Shown: piece after piece, positions 33,232-44,898 of the stretch
How the letters are laid out: each line of letters begins with the position of its first letter
Position numbering within the stretch: the stretch's first letter is position 1
Source: Cycas panzhihuaensis
Taxonomy: Eukaryota > Cycadophyta
NCBI GenBank assembly: GCA_023213395.1
Contig: CM041465.1
Span: 174,289,741 to 174,353,740, forward strand
Length of the DNA stretch: 64,000 nt
Direction of reading: 5' to 3'
Notes under the pieces: model-generated
Told to the model about the DNA's origin: nothing
Databases searched by the model: none
The model's input: the letters and a program-made list of their open reading frames with translations, nothing else
Translations under genes and position numbers: made by a program

Positions 33232-33800
33232 GCAGACCACATCTATCCACTTTCTTCATCCACAAATATAAATTATAGTCGGTGAAAGAAAGCCATCCTC
33301 TTTCAGCCCTATATCATTTTTGGAGTCCTGGTTCTGATTTTTGCCCAGAATTTGTCATATGGCTTTAAGGATGACTAGTATTTATTAAATAATTTGATGT
33401 CCTTCATACATTCCAACATATGCCTTCCTGGGAGCATGTCAAACGTCTTTATGAAGTCAATAAAACAGTAGAATAAGTCTTCTTTTTTATTCCAACTTTC
33501 CTTTCTGTTGCTCATAAGGTCAATATTTGATTCATTGTTGCCTTCATTTCCTGTTGCTCTAACCCTATTTGATTTCTTCTCATTTGCTGTTTTTTTTCAG
33601 TGATAGTTCTGAATGCTTTTTCTATTAGCGAGTTTCTTTGATATCATGATTGTCCTATGATTGGTGGATTAGCTTGGTCACCACATTTATGGAGAGGGTC
33701 CAAGAGGTTTGTAGTCCATTCTGTAGGGGTTCCTTTATGACCAATTAATAGTGGGAGATGGGAATTTAATTTGGAAAAAAAAATCCTAGTCCTTAAGGAT
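33232..33800 (-). pseudogene. LINE reverse transcriptase relic, N-terminal and palm piece
   Basis: Minus-strand reading in order: EWTTNLLDPLHKCGDQANP (33720), NHRTIMI, RRNQIGLEQQEM, KEDLFYCFIDFIKTFDMLPG (33440-33480) and, after stops, GFLSPTIIYIC just before the F LTR. These are the usual LINE RT blocks, including F-I-D-F-x-K-x-F-D of the first catalytic Asp and the G-C-P-L-S-P-T block, here GFLSPT. It continues at 16722-17058 on the other side of F. Confidence 0.75.
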
Positions 33801-36779
33801 GTAAGTTTCAATCCAGTGGCACTCTAATCTGATTCCATAAAGAGAAATTGAGGCAATGTAGTATTAAAGGGATCTTGACGCGGTAAAGGATATGAGCAGC
33901 GATTAAGGTATGTTTAGGTAGGAGTCACAAAGCGACAAAAGAGGTATGGGTATAACCAGAAGAATGTGGGTGTGCGAAGAAGAGTTAACCTTGCATTCCT
34001 CTCAATTTGTAACCAACCCCTTCTCTTCTTGAGCTCATTATACTGATTTCCCCATTAATGATCAAGCACAGGGGTATTCTGTTTGCTATGTACTTCATTG
34101 TTAATGTTCAAAAGACATTGTTTTTTTCGTGAGCACTTTATAGTTGGAAATAAAAACATCTCTTGGAAGGAATCTCGGTGCTTTGCAAGGTGAGCCTGAA
34201 TCCAATCACACATTCTAATGTAGTTCCATAAATATCCTTATTTAAGCAAACAAATACTGAATATCAGTGTCTCACAAATCCCAGTCAGATGCAAGGGCAG
34301 CTGTTGGGTTTCAGAAAACCAAACACACTTTATTTAATTTTTCTTTCAATATAGTTGTTGTATCTTTGGTGACTGTCTTTTTATTTTATTCTAATGCAGA
34401 GTAGTGCAAAGAAGGCTAAGGCGGCATAAACAGCGAGATGTTTGGTTGTTTCTTGAAAGCTATGTTGGTATAATAACCTTGCTCGGCTGCTGTAAGTAGG
34501 GGTCATGATGCCAGTTGTTGCTCCTGTACGTATGTAGGGAAGCAGGAAACAAAATAATTGGTGATCAATTTTGCTATGTAGAATCGCTTACTGATGCTTC
34601 TCTTTTTGATGAGCTGCTTTTAGCCCTCTGAATTCTCTCTGGTAGCTTATGATGCTGTCTGTATTGATTGATTCATGTACTTTTTAACATCTGTACAAAA
34701 GGACTAAGGCCAGGGTTAGAGTGCTGGTAATATATATGTAACACGATGCATTTGTTGCAAGATGAACTGAAGGGGGTGCCTTCAGTAAAGATTTCAGCTT
34801 ATAAGGCATCTAATTATTCATAATTTTAACTACCAATACGTCTGTCCCTATTACTTTTTATCTATAAATGACATAATAGTAGAAGCCCAAGGGTTTTCAG
34901 TATTGTATCCTATGATTGATTCTTGCCCCTTGGATTCTTTGTGGATGGGATTGGTCTATTTGCAATTAATTGATTCTAACTGCTTGTCAATTTGTTACCA
35001 AGAATTATCTTCCTACGGACAAGCACGCCAACCAGTCTCTTAAGAGGTTATCCTTTGTAACTATTGGTCAGCGCTTTAGCAAAAACATGTAACACCTTTT
35101 AAGCTACTTGTCGATGTGACATTCACTCTCTCTCTAATACTTGCCCTATGGATTGTTCTAATGTAACTGGGAATTGTATTGCAAGTGTGCATTAGGCTAT
35201 TCTCTGAATAATCACATGGCGTGCTTGGATAAGATCCCTCACCTGAATTGTGTTCCAATTAGTGGCCCTATTAACGAAAGCTTAATCAATATGAACAAAC
35301 TAAATGAATTCATCTCAGTTCTCTCTGGTCATCAACAATTTATGAATGAGGTATTTCACCAAGTCTTCAGTCAGGGATGACAGATTGGTACAATGTGCAC
35401 TTGAGCCTATGATCTGTACTTTTTATCTTTAATATTATATCAACATGACAAACATGCCACAGTGATTGTAATTTTATCATGCTTTTTAGCACAGGTATAC
35501 AAATGCATTACCTGTCAGGGTGGGATTATATTAGATGGTTGGCGTGTATATTACTGCAAGGAAACCACCTTATAAGTCATGTCTTGGGAACTGCCCAAAG
35601 CAAAAAAATGGGGGTAATCATCATTAGCTGCCTCTGCAATTCCACAGAAATATGAACTTTGCTTTGTGTGAGTCCATAAATGGAGATTTTTCTTAGTTTC
35701 TAATATGTTTTATCGTCAACCATCCCTTTCTAAAGTCAACTTGTTAGATAACATTTTGTTTGGGTTATCATGCCTTTTTTAATATCCTAAAAATTTGCAT
35801 TCAAGTACAAAAAACTAGTGTATGATGTCTTGGTTGTTCTAGTATCATCTGTATGTTTGTGTGCATGTACCACTGGAGTAAGAGTGAGCTAGAGAAGAGC
35901 ACGGAGAATGGATGTCTCTGAAAAACTTGCACGTTGGTTAAATAAGAGTGACGTATGACCTGCCATTTCATTTCTTTGGCTTTTCATCTCCAAGTCCTTA
36001 TTTCATGGTCATAAAGGTAGGGGCAGTCATGGTTATGTATTATATGTGCATGCATTTAATAGGACTTTGTTTTGTTGTTCTAAATCTAGCTTTGCACAAG
36101 GAACATGGAATTATGGTCTCATTTTGAAACTAATTTCCAGTCACAATGAATGATTATGAGGAGGTGTGGGTGAATATGAAAGCTTTTGTAATGATCGAAG
36201 TTGCATAAAATTTTCTTTATAATAAAGTGTCCAACATTTAATATTACCTTTGACTTTTCTTCAAAGGTTTCTTCAAACGTGCTTTGATCTGAAAAATGGT
36301 GTAAAAATGTAATCGCTCTTGATTTTAGGAAGTAAATGAGGTACTTACCAGTACCACCTATAGATTAGAGTTGGAAGTATATTAGGCCATCTGGTTTGTT
36401 ATTTCTTCTATGGCCAACACAAAATGAGATATGATCATATATAGGCTCTTATTTGAAAAATGGTGCAAATATGACACATGGGCTAGTTTAAAATATTCCC
36501 CCATCTAAAAAATTGTGAACATGTGATTACTTTCAACTTTAAAATGAAAATGGGGAGGGTCAAAGATATGGTTTGAATATAGGAACAAAAATCTTAATCG
36601 CTGCCCCGATCTGAGGTGATTTAAGGAACTAAAGCCCGCAAATCCTTAGTTCACTTATTTAAGATAAAACGGAAAAGTTATTGGTCAACCTTACTGTTAC
36701 CACTTCAAATAGTCTCGCTAAATTTTGCTACTTAGTTTTCAAATACATTAGAGGAGCCTTTTTTTTTTATTTGTTAAAA
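33801..36779. other. Region without supported gene
   Basis: AT-rich, no LTR or pol similarity seen. Short open pieces (e.g. 35174-35380 plus) have no recognisable domain. At 34380-34429 there is a splice-acceptor-like context, listed separately. At about 35495-35570 a short plus-strand reading QVYKCITCQGGIILDGWRV follows an ag acceptor; I cannot assign it. Confidence 0.5.
34400..34429 (+). other. Possible terminal exon fragment
   Basis: A pyrimidine-rich stretch ending ttctaatgcag is followed by codons for SSAKKAKAA and a stop. It resembles the end of a Lys/Ala-tailed plant protein gene. A gtgag donor-like site lies upstream at 34191, but the sequence before it does not look coding. Could be chance. 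Confidence 0.2.
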
Positions 36780-36915
36780 AAACATGCTTCATTATATTGA
36801 AAAATTACAATCATAACACAACAAAAAAACTGGGGAGAGAATGTCAGCCCCACCATCCCCTACATGAAATCTTAGCAGAAACACCTACGGACTCAGCAGC
36901 TTTGAATGTTGAAGT

Positions 36916-37194
36916 TTGCCTGCCAAGTGGAAAACACAAGGTCTATTGAATATCGCAGGCATGGAACAACCTTCAGAGGCTGCTAGGTATCTAAAGAAAT
37001 CACGTAGATCCAGTCATATGCAACGAGTAAATCCAAAGGCTGCTAGACTTAACGTACCACAAAGAACTCTTGCAAAAAGAGCCACCAAGAGAACCGCAGG
37101 TATGGAGCGAGCTCCAAAGGCTGTTAGGCAATCAAAGAAAGGTACTGGTAGGCACCCAACAAGCAAAAAGAAACAGGTGGGTAGTTGTTAATGA
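36916..37194 (+). CDS. Unassigned small basic reading frame
   Basis: 91 codons, starting MPAKWKTQGLLNIAG. It contains a twice-repeated pattern: AGMEQPSEAARYLKKSRR and AGMERAPKAVRQSKKGTG. Very rich in Lys, Arg and Ala, which suggests nucleic-acid binding if expressed. No neighbour supports it; the opposite strand is also open over part of the length. It may be a repeat relic rather than a gene. Confidence 0.25.
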
Positions 37195-37530
37195 GCTGTA
37201 GGCATCACCAAACCTGCAAGCTAAGTCGATATCACTGGTAACAAGAGCCAATGGAAGTTGGGCTCTTGCCATCCACGATAGACTCCAGTGCGGGCTAGAG
37301 GCCAATCTCATGAGCGTAAGACTCTGTCCTAGCGTATCGGTGGGCCCTAAATCCCCATTCTTAACCTTTTGGGCCATCATAAGGCTAGACATATTACTTG
37401 TAGATGCCAAAGGGGCTTCATCAAAAGACGTATGCTCTACCTTTCTCATAGTCGCAAAGCATCTCGAGACAAGGGCTCTTTTGGAGCACCACTCTTTCGA
37501 ATTGTTGTCAAGGACCAGGCTGAGTTACCT
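37132..37530 (-). pseudogene. Unassigned minus-strand reading frame
   Basis: About 130 codons open on the minus strand, bounded by TAA upstream. Sequence is of ordinary composition (WCSKRALVSRCFATMRK, LACRFGDAYSSL). The plus strand is open too (37310-37624), so one of the two is a shadow. No family recognised. It might be part of a transposon-derived coding region at 36.8-37.7 kb. Confidence 0.2.
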
Positions 37531-38100
37531 AAGCCTAAAGGGCGTATCAACACCAAGCATTGTTGAAAGCCCACTACGTATCACCTCAACCAGCTCGGTA
37601 ATACTAGCCTCCGCCTTGCCGTGATGTGAAACAAAGAGACGCTAGACCGATAATAAGGCAAGACACAACACATCTTCATATAAAACACGAAACCCTAACT
37701 CCAAGTAAGCTCCATATGAGACCCAAACAGAGAGTAGAAAACCTCCCTATTCGCCAGTATTAATGAACTCAAACAAAGAAGCCCTATAAAGCATTCTTGC
37801 ATCTCGCGAGGAATCAAATGCAAGAAACGCTAGAAATTAGACTAGAGCAGAAGACAATGTTGCCTAAACCACAAAATCCTCCACACTCTCCATGAAAACG
37901 TCCTCTGCCTGCGCTCTTCAACATTCCTTGCCTCCTTGTGGGCATCTTAGGGACCTAGAAGAACACATGCAAGAAGAATCCATGGAGAGGCAGGAGGCAG
38001 GAGAGCCAAGTGATCCTCGGCCTTCGCCCACACACTTGCAACCCAACTTCCCTCCATATCTTAAAGATTATAGTTGAGATTAGAGAAGGCGATTAATATT

Positions 38101-38565
38101 TAGGGATTGAACAATGTCAAGGAAGCAAAGCATCATTGTGTAGATTACAAGCTATTTTGAATGCTTACAAAAGTGTAGGCTTGGTAAGCTTTGCTAGAAT
38201 GGGCTTTGCAAGTTGAGAACTCACAACAAGCCATGTTTTGAAAAGAAACTCCATGAAAGAGTTCTTGTAAGGGGATGATTTGTGAAGTAAAGAGTTTGTG
38301 AGTGATAAGGGACACATGGATAAATGTTAGTGGATTGCAAAAAGGGGCCTCACTGAAAGAAGATATTGAGAAAGTTAAAGCTATGAAACAAGAAACTCGC
38401 GAGGTAAAAGGATGTGAGGTGAACCACTTGTGAGACGTGGCCGCATCTAGGAATACTCACATCGATGACCTTCTTCACTTCGAATAATAGGATAAATGAT
38501 TAAATTACATATGAGATGCAACAAAGCAAGGCGTGAGGAAAGACCAACCTTTGGGTTAGGGTATA
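38101..38565. repeat. Degenerate short repeats flanking element B, left side
   Basis: Loosely repeated motif of the type gaggaaagacca...ccacttg...acatgtggc recurs here and on the right side of B (44899-45330), at roughly 80-100 bp spacing. Units are very divergent. B inserted inside this array. Confidence 0.35.
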
Positions 38566-38941
38566 TGTTAATGTGGCAGTTAATTATTAAGCCACTTAGT
38601 TAATGTCAATGTGGTTTAACTAAGTGAAAAGGTGTAAAGCCAAAAAGGTGTGACTTATTCAGAGGGTCACAACCCTAATCGAGTGACACCTCTTGGAAGA
38701 ATATAAATGCCTTGAGGCCTTGTTTATTCAATATCTAAGAATCATTGTATCGATTCATTGTGAAATAATGATGTGATCCATCAAGGATCCTTTTGTGGTG
38801 GGTTTATTTCCCAAAAAGGTTTTTCCACGTAAATTTCTGTGTACTGTGCATCTGTTATCTGTGTATATTTGTTTGTTTGTTGTTTATGGTAAAAGATTTT
38901 GCAGTTGGGAACATTTGTGTATGATTTTATGTTCCCGAACA
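38566..38941 (+). repeat. 5' LTR of element B
   Basis: 376 bp, TGTTAATGTGG to GTTCCCGAACA. TATA-like gaatataaatgcc near 38699-38711. Confidence 0.96.
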
Positions 38942-38954
38942 TAGTATTAGAGTT
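38942..38954 (+). promoter_or_regulatory. Primer binding site of element B
   Basis: TAGTATTAGAGTT, a decayed form of TGGTATCAGAGTC that is preserved in A; abuts the LTR. Confidence 0.8.
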
Positions 38955-40470
38955 GAGGGTCCCTACACAGCTGAAGCCTGACGTTGAGTGGAGCCGTGTG
39001 ATCGTTGGTTGCCAGGTAACACCGTCTGACCTAAGACGAGTCTTGAGGGTCCATCAACTCCAAGAACGTGCACAAGCAGGCACAATGAGTGGTGGTTGAA
39101 ACAATGAAGATCACTATTCAACGGAGAACAAGGGTTCTTTGGAGTCAAATTCAGGCGTGAAGACCACATTTGTGGTTGGGGTTGGCTCGCTGAGGGTCAT
39201 CCGAAGCTGGTTGAAGAATTGTAGCAGGAATTCAAGCTAGTAGAGCACGCGTTGATGGTGATTCAGCGACTATTAAGACAACCAAGCATGTTACACGTAA
39301 GTGGATTTTCTTTCTCAACATAATACTGATAAAATCAAGAGTTCGTTTGCTATCAATATCATAATCTCTGCCTGAGGGAGAGATTGGAGCCTTGATCCAC
39401 TAGTTTTCAGCCCTTAAGATGATGGTAGACTACACACATAGTTGTAAATATTGATATTAGATATAGAATGAGCTTGTGTTTGAATGTTGGTGACTTTGTA
39501 TGAGTATAAACCTGTAATTGGGTAACTGTCCAATTGATTTAAGCTTGCAACAACTACGTAAGAGTTGGCTGGTAGTATAGCTGGGCTAGTTATGTCCCTT
39601 ATTGTGGCTTACCTTCACTAATATAAGCACTAGACTGCATTTGAGGTCTGCCTACTATTGGTTGGGCGCATCTTAGTATCTATTGGCTTGTCCAAGCGTA
39701 TTTGGAGGTGGTGCGGGTCCATTTAGAGGAGGCTGGGCACTGTATAGGCCTCATACGAGCCGTATCATCGTGAACCGACCCTGTTTCCTCAGCTGCTGGT
39801 TTATTTGTGGGAGTGCAGGTCCGTGTATTATGTGCTGGTTCGCAGGGATGTGTGTGGGGTTTAATGGCTGCGGCATGATCAAAGAGAAGTGCAGAGATAT
39901 AAAAAGTCGTATTTCTTCTATAGTCTAAACCTTAGACTATAGACAATATAACTTAGCACATGCTTATTTGGTATTTACCCATGTGCTTTAAGTGAAAAGT
40001 CATGGGCCTTCTCTTAAAGTCGCACTTTTCTAGAATATGCCTTTTAGCATATTCTCCCTATTGAAAGTTTATAAAAAGGACCCTTAGTATTGATATTAAA
40101 CATCATATTTTACCTATTGTGAGTGTATTTGGAGTATTCTTGGTCCATTTTGAGCACGGATCGAGGAGATCTTTTGTGATTTAGACTTGGAGACCGTGCA
40201 CTATAGTTGTGTGAAACCATCCTTTGTTCTTGGAGCATTGTTTTGAGTGCCTTAAAGGTCATTTTAACACCTTTTTAGGGTATTTTAAGGTCGTTTGTTG
40301 ACTGTTGATGAGACATAAACAGTTGGTGGCTCACTTAACGTGGGTATAATCGGTGTTGGGTGCCCTTGGAAGCATGCTTATTAGCTCGAGGAGAACACAG
40401 GGGTACAATTTTGTCCTACAGACATTTGTTCTGGTATCGATTGTTTCGTATTGAAGCCCATTTTTCGAAG
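38955..40470 (+). other. Leader of element B
   Basis: 1.5 kb without coding signal, homologous in part to the A leader (3140-3540). The open piece 39683-39928 has no counterpart in A and no domain. Confidence 0.7.
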
Positions 40471-41360
40471 ATGGAGCGCATTATGCCCAAAGTTATCTTC
40501 AATGGTAACAATTTTAGCGAGTGGAAGGCCAATATGGAACTTATTCTAATGGTGAATCAACTCAGGGGAATCACCAAGGCAAAAGTAGACGCGATTCCAT
40601 TAGACCATAAGGAGTGAATTTATCTTGAAGAGAAGCAATTTAGGGCTGTGGGATTGTTGAAACTGTCACTGGCGTCAGACCGGAGAGCATTGGTTTATAA
40701 TCTAGACAAACCGACTGAGATATGGAAAAAACTATGTGATATGTTTGAAAAGAAGTAGACGAATAGATGTCTTGCATTGATGTTAGTATTTCTCAACTCG
40801 CGTGTGGAAGATGAGAACAACATCAACTCCTACCTGAACAAGATTATAGACTTGAAGAATAAGCTAGAGGAACTGAAGCCAAACTCGATCGATGATGCAT
40901 TGTTGTTTGCAATAATTATGTCGAAACTGTTGGCTGCCTTCGCCACATTCCAAACCATTTATGATAGAGATGAAGTGATGGAAGCAGAGACGTTTGACGG
41001 GCTTTAAAACCTGATTCTAGCAGAGGATGCCAAGCTCAAACATCATGGTATGCTCAGAGGTTCTGGTTCAAGTCAGGCCTTAGTTATGAAAACTCAGAGG
41101 AAGGAGGCCACTAAGGAGGAGAAGATCACACAGAGTTCAGGAGAAAGTTCTCAAGACAAAAAGAAGTTCAACGGGAAATGCAATTACTGTAAAAAGGATG
41201 GTCATCGCGAGAAGAACTGTTAGTTCAAGCGTCGTAACAAGCGCAAAGTCAACTAATGATAAAGGGAAGAACATTGCTGTGCACTGTGTCTGAGCAAAAG
41301 CCTTATCAGCCGAATCAGATCAGAGAGAATATTGGGTGCTTGACTCTAGAGCATAGAAGC
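40471..41360 (+). pseudogene. Copia gag and protease start of element B
   Basis: The start MERIMPKVIFNGNNFSEWKA matches that of A. The core reads LNSRVEDENNINSYLNKI and FAIIMSKLLAAFATFQTIYD. Stops occur at about 40616, 40756 and 41005. The zinc knuckle CNYCKKDGHREKNC (CX2CX4HX4C) is complete but followed at once by TAG (41221-41223) where A has Trp; C shares this TAG. The protease site reads DSRA then TAG (41354-41356), as in A. Confidence 0.9.
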
Positions 41361-42760
41361 ACATTTCTTATGAGAGGCGAAACTTTGATACGATGACTTC
41401 AAATCAAAATGGTGTTGAGATTGTCCTTGGAGATGCTCACGTCTTGCCGGTAGAAGGTATTGATGAAGTTTCCATCGTATGAGGTAAATTTACTGGGGTG
41501 TATTATGTACCAAAGATGCAGTTGAACCTTCTTTCAGCCTGGGAGATTTGTAAACAAGGTATGAAGGTGGAGCTCTATCATGACAAATGCCTGATTAAGG
41601 ATCTGAAACAGAACTTTGCTGTCATAGCTACTAGGAAGGTCAGGGACAACTTCTAGGTGTTTGAAAAGTTTCAGTTTTAGAAGAAGTCCTACGCCTTTGT
41701 TGCCAGCGCGGATGACGTAAGTTGTCGCACAACTGCCTAAGTCACCTTAATTACTGGAGTATTGTATTGATGAAGAGGTTAAAGATGGTGGAAGGATTGC
41801 TGTTAGTTACCTACTTAGATAGTGTGTGTGAAAGATGTATGTATGGCAAGCACCATTGCTACCCTTTTGCTCGGGATAATGCCTAGAGAGCCAAGGAGAA
41901 ACTGGAGCTTGTACATTCAGACATAATGGGTCCTCTTCCTAACCCTTTGATGTTTAGAGTTCGTTATACCCTTATTTTTGTAGATGACTACACCAGGAAG
42001 CCCTGGGTTTACTTTCTCAAGAACAAGTCAGACGTGTTTGATCGCATTTGTGACTGGAAAGCGATGGTTGAAAATGAATGTGATAAGAAAATAAAGTCAT
42101 TAAGAAGTGATAATGGCAAGGAATACGACAACAATGTGTTCAATCAATTTTGCTGCGATCATGGTATAAAGTGGGAATTTATAGTCCCGTATACCCCACA
42201 ATAGAATGGAGTTGCTGAAATAAAGAACCGTACCATGATGGAGATGGCGAGGTATATGGTGCATGTTAAAAACTTGTTACTAAAGTTTTGGGCAGAAGCT
42301 GTGGCGACTGTTGGTTATATTTTGAACGGGGTATCCACTCAAGTTGTTCGCAGCATGACGCCCAAAGAAAAATGGACCGGTCGTAAGCATATCATTAGCC
42401 ATTTAAGAATGTTTGGGTGTATCACGTACGCCCACATCCCAGATGATACCCAAAAGAAGTTGGATTGGAAAAGTCTAAAGTGCATATTCATGGGGTATTG
42501 CACCGAGAATAAAGCCTATAGACTATGGGATCCACAAGGGGAGAAGATTGTGGTTAGTCGGGATATCAAATTTGATGAGACATTGACGTATCATGTTGAC
42601 CAATCATCAGAGGAGCTTTTTTCCCCCTCCTCCTTCTCCCATTCCTGGATTCATCAAGTGAAGAAGACAATGAGTCAGTCGCCGAAACACCTGATGAAGC
42701 AGGATCAAGTGGGACGAGTAATAGTGAGGAGCTACCACGAGTTGAAGTACCTCTAGCAAT
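41361..42760 (+). pseudogene. Copia protease C-part and integrase of element B
   Basis: Protease remainder: VLGDAHVLPVEGIDEVSI, GKFTGVYYVPKMQLNLLS. The integrase zinc region (41700-41870) is damaged (CERCMYGKHH). Core 41926-42204: ELVHSDIMGPLPNP (first Asp kept), VDDYTRKPWVYFLKNKSDVF, SLRSDNGKEY (second Asp kept). A TAG interrupts at 42203 just before the N-G-V-A-E block, which carries E then I in place of the usual R/K. C-part 42235-42756 reads MFGCITYAHIPDDT and FMGYCTENKAYRLWDP. Confidence 0.9.
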
Positions 42761-43640
42761 AGGTCCTTCAATACCTTTATGGGCAAAGAAGACTTTAGAA
42801 GATTCTGGTGTGGCGATGCATACCTTAATTGATAATCGAAGAACACAAAGCCAACATGCCAGTCAAACTCTGCTGGTAGACACCGACTCCAATGATCTTG
42901 ATTTGTTCAATGAAGCGAAAGAAGATCCAAGATGGAGAGCTACAATGGAGGAGGAGTATAGTTCTCTGTTGAAGAATGACACGTGGGATTTAGTTTGACT
43001 ACCTCCAACAAAGAATCATATAGGATGCAAGTGGGTCTACAAGACAAAGTTCTACTCTGATGGAGAGGTGGATAAATTGAAGACCAGACTTGTTGCGTAG
43101 GGATTTAAGCAGAAAGAAGGAATTGACTATGAGGAGACATTTGCATCAGTCCCTAGAATGAGAACAATCTGTTTGTTGATTTCCTTAACAGCAGCTTATG
43201 GTTGGGAGTTACATCAGATGGACGTAAAGTCTGTATTCCTTAATGGAGATTTAAAGGAGAAAATATATATGTCGCAGCCTCTGGGATTCGTTAAGGATGG
43301 CCAGGGGCATCTTATATGCCGTTTGAAAAAGTTAATCTATGGCTTGAAACAAGCACCTTGTGCTTGGCATGAAAAGATGGATGCAAAATTGAAAACTGGA
43401 GGTTTCAAGATTTTTGAACTCGACCCAAATTTGTATGTGAAGAGAAGAGGGACTTCAATAGTAGCTTGCGTGGTGTATGTGGATGATTTGGTCATTGGGG
43501 TAACTATGGCAAGGCTATTGCTAAAGTCAAATCTAATCTGGGAGCTTCATTTAACATGACAGACCTTGAGAGACTTCACTACTTCTTGGGCATTCAGGTT
43601 ACGCAGATGGATGATATGATCGTGTTGTTGTAGTCGTAGT
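42761..43640 (+). pseudogene. Copia reverse transcriptase of element B
   Basis: N-part 42810-42998 (DPRWRATMEEEYSSLLKNDT), stop, then CKWVYKTKF, a TAG near 43098, YEETFASVPRM. Main open piece 43158-43559: QMDVKSVFLNGDLKEKIYMS, YGLKQAPCAWHEKMD, CVVYVDDLVIG. Both catalytic parts are kept. A frameshift after YVDD leads to LERLHYFLGIQV. Confidence 0.9.
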
Positions 43641-44430
43641 ATGTGAAAAACTTGTTGGAGAAATTTGGAATGCAAAATTGCAAACCAGTTGCAACACCAT
43701 GTGTAAAAGATGCAGAGTTACAGAAGGATATGGCCAAGCCCTCTGTAGATGGCACAAAGTATCGCCAATTGGTAGGGAGTCTGATCTATTTGACTCATAC
43801 TAGGCCTGATATCACATACAATGTCGGGTTGGTTTCCTGCTACATGTAGAATGCTCAGGAACCTCATTTGGTTGTAGTGAAGTAGATTTTGAAGTATTTG
43901 AAGGGGACTATCAATCTTGGTCTCAAATACCGTCGAGGTGAAGAGATACAATCACATGGCTACACAGATGCTGATTGGGGAGGAGATTCCGACGATCGAA
44001 AGTCCACTGCTGGATACTTGTTTGGTGTTGGCAATGGATTTGTTTCGTGGCAGTCAAAGAAGTAGTAGACAATGGCACTCTCTTCTACAGAGGCAGAATA
44101 TCAAGGACTTAGTGTGGGTGTGAAAGAAGCCGCATGGTTACAAGGTCTCTTGGAGTTTCAAATGGACACTTGGTTATCTTTGTTGATAACCAAAGTATCA
44201 TTCGCCTATCAAAGAATCTAGAGTTTCATGTGCGTACGAAACACGTTGAGATTTAACACCATTATATTCGTGAACATATCGAATTAGGGAAGCTGTAGAT
44301 CGACTACTGTCCAAGTGAATTCCAGCTTGCGGACGTGTTCACCAAACCTCTCATTGAAGATTAATTCATAAAGATACGTACTAGACTTGTACTCACCAAT
44401 GTTATCCTTGAGGGAGAATGTATTGACAAG
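43641..44430 (+). pseudogene. Copia RNase H and C-terminus of element B
   Basis: 43643-43849 reads KNLLEKFGMQNCKPVATPCV, GSLIYLTHTRPDITYNVGL. RNase H follows in a broken frame: HGYTDADWGGDSDDRKSTAG, SWQSKK then stops, and TMALSSTEAEYQGL. The first Asp and the Glu are present; downstream the frame slips at about 44170. The tail FVHIRTKHVE-type block is decayed. Confidence 0.85.
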
Positions 44431-44505
44431 GATAAAGAAGCTGTAGGATAGTCCTGACTTTCATAATAACATAACTGTTGCAATTGATAGGCTCTCCACA
44501 TTTAC

Positions 44506-44517
44506 ATTAAGGGGGGA
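44506..44517 (+). promoter_or_regulatory. Polypurine tract of element B
   Basis: attaagggggga immediately before the 3' LTR; C has the matching tract at 59988-59999. Confidence 0.9.
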
Positions 44518-44893
44518 TGTTAATGTGGTATTTAATTATTAAGCCACTTAGTTAATGTTAATATGGTTTAATTAAGTGAAAATGTGTGAAGTCGAAAATG
44601 TGCGACTTATTAGGAGGGTCACAACCTTAATCGAGTGACATCTCTTGGGAGAATATAAATGCTTCAAAGCCTTGGGTAGTTAATATCCAAGAATCATTGT
44701 ATCGATTCATAGTGAAATAATCAAGTGATCCATCAAGGATCTTTTTGTGGTGGTTTTTTTTCCCAAAAGGGTTTTCCCACGTAAATTCTTGTGTACTATG
44801 TATTTGTTATCTGTGTATATTTATTTGCTTGTTGTATATGGTAAAAGATTATGCATTTGGGAATATTTGTGTATGATTTCATGTTCCCGAACA
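44518..44893 (+). repeat. 3' LTR of element B
   Basis: 376 bp, pair of 38566-38941, followed by target copy GTATA. Confidence 0.96.
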
Positions 44894-44898
44894 GTATA

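Larger units (their letters stand above)
38566..44893 (+). mobile_element. Complete Ty1/copia element B
   Basis: 6328 bp, plus strand, two LTRs of exactly 376 bp, PBS, PPT and a perfect 5-bp target duplication GTATA (38561-38565, 44894-44898). Order is leader of 1.5 kb, gag, protease, integrase, RT, RNase H. It is the full-length representative of the A/B/C family. By eye the LTRs differ at about 45 of 376 positions (12%), so it is old. Many stops. Confidence 0.97.

Noticed and set aside
35174-35380. Possible small gene
   Set aside because: No ATG start at its upstream end, no domain, ordinary AT-rich composition.
39683-39928. 81-codon plus frame in the leader of B
   Set aside because: Not present in sibling A and without domain.
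42607-42846. Minus-strand frame
   Set aside because: Antisense of the B integrase/RT linker.
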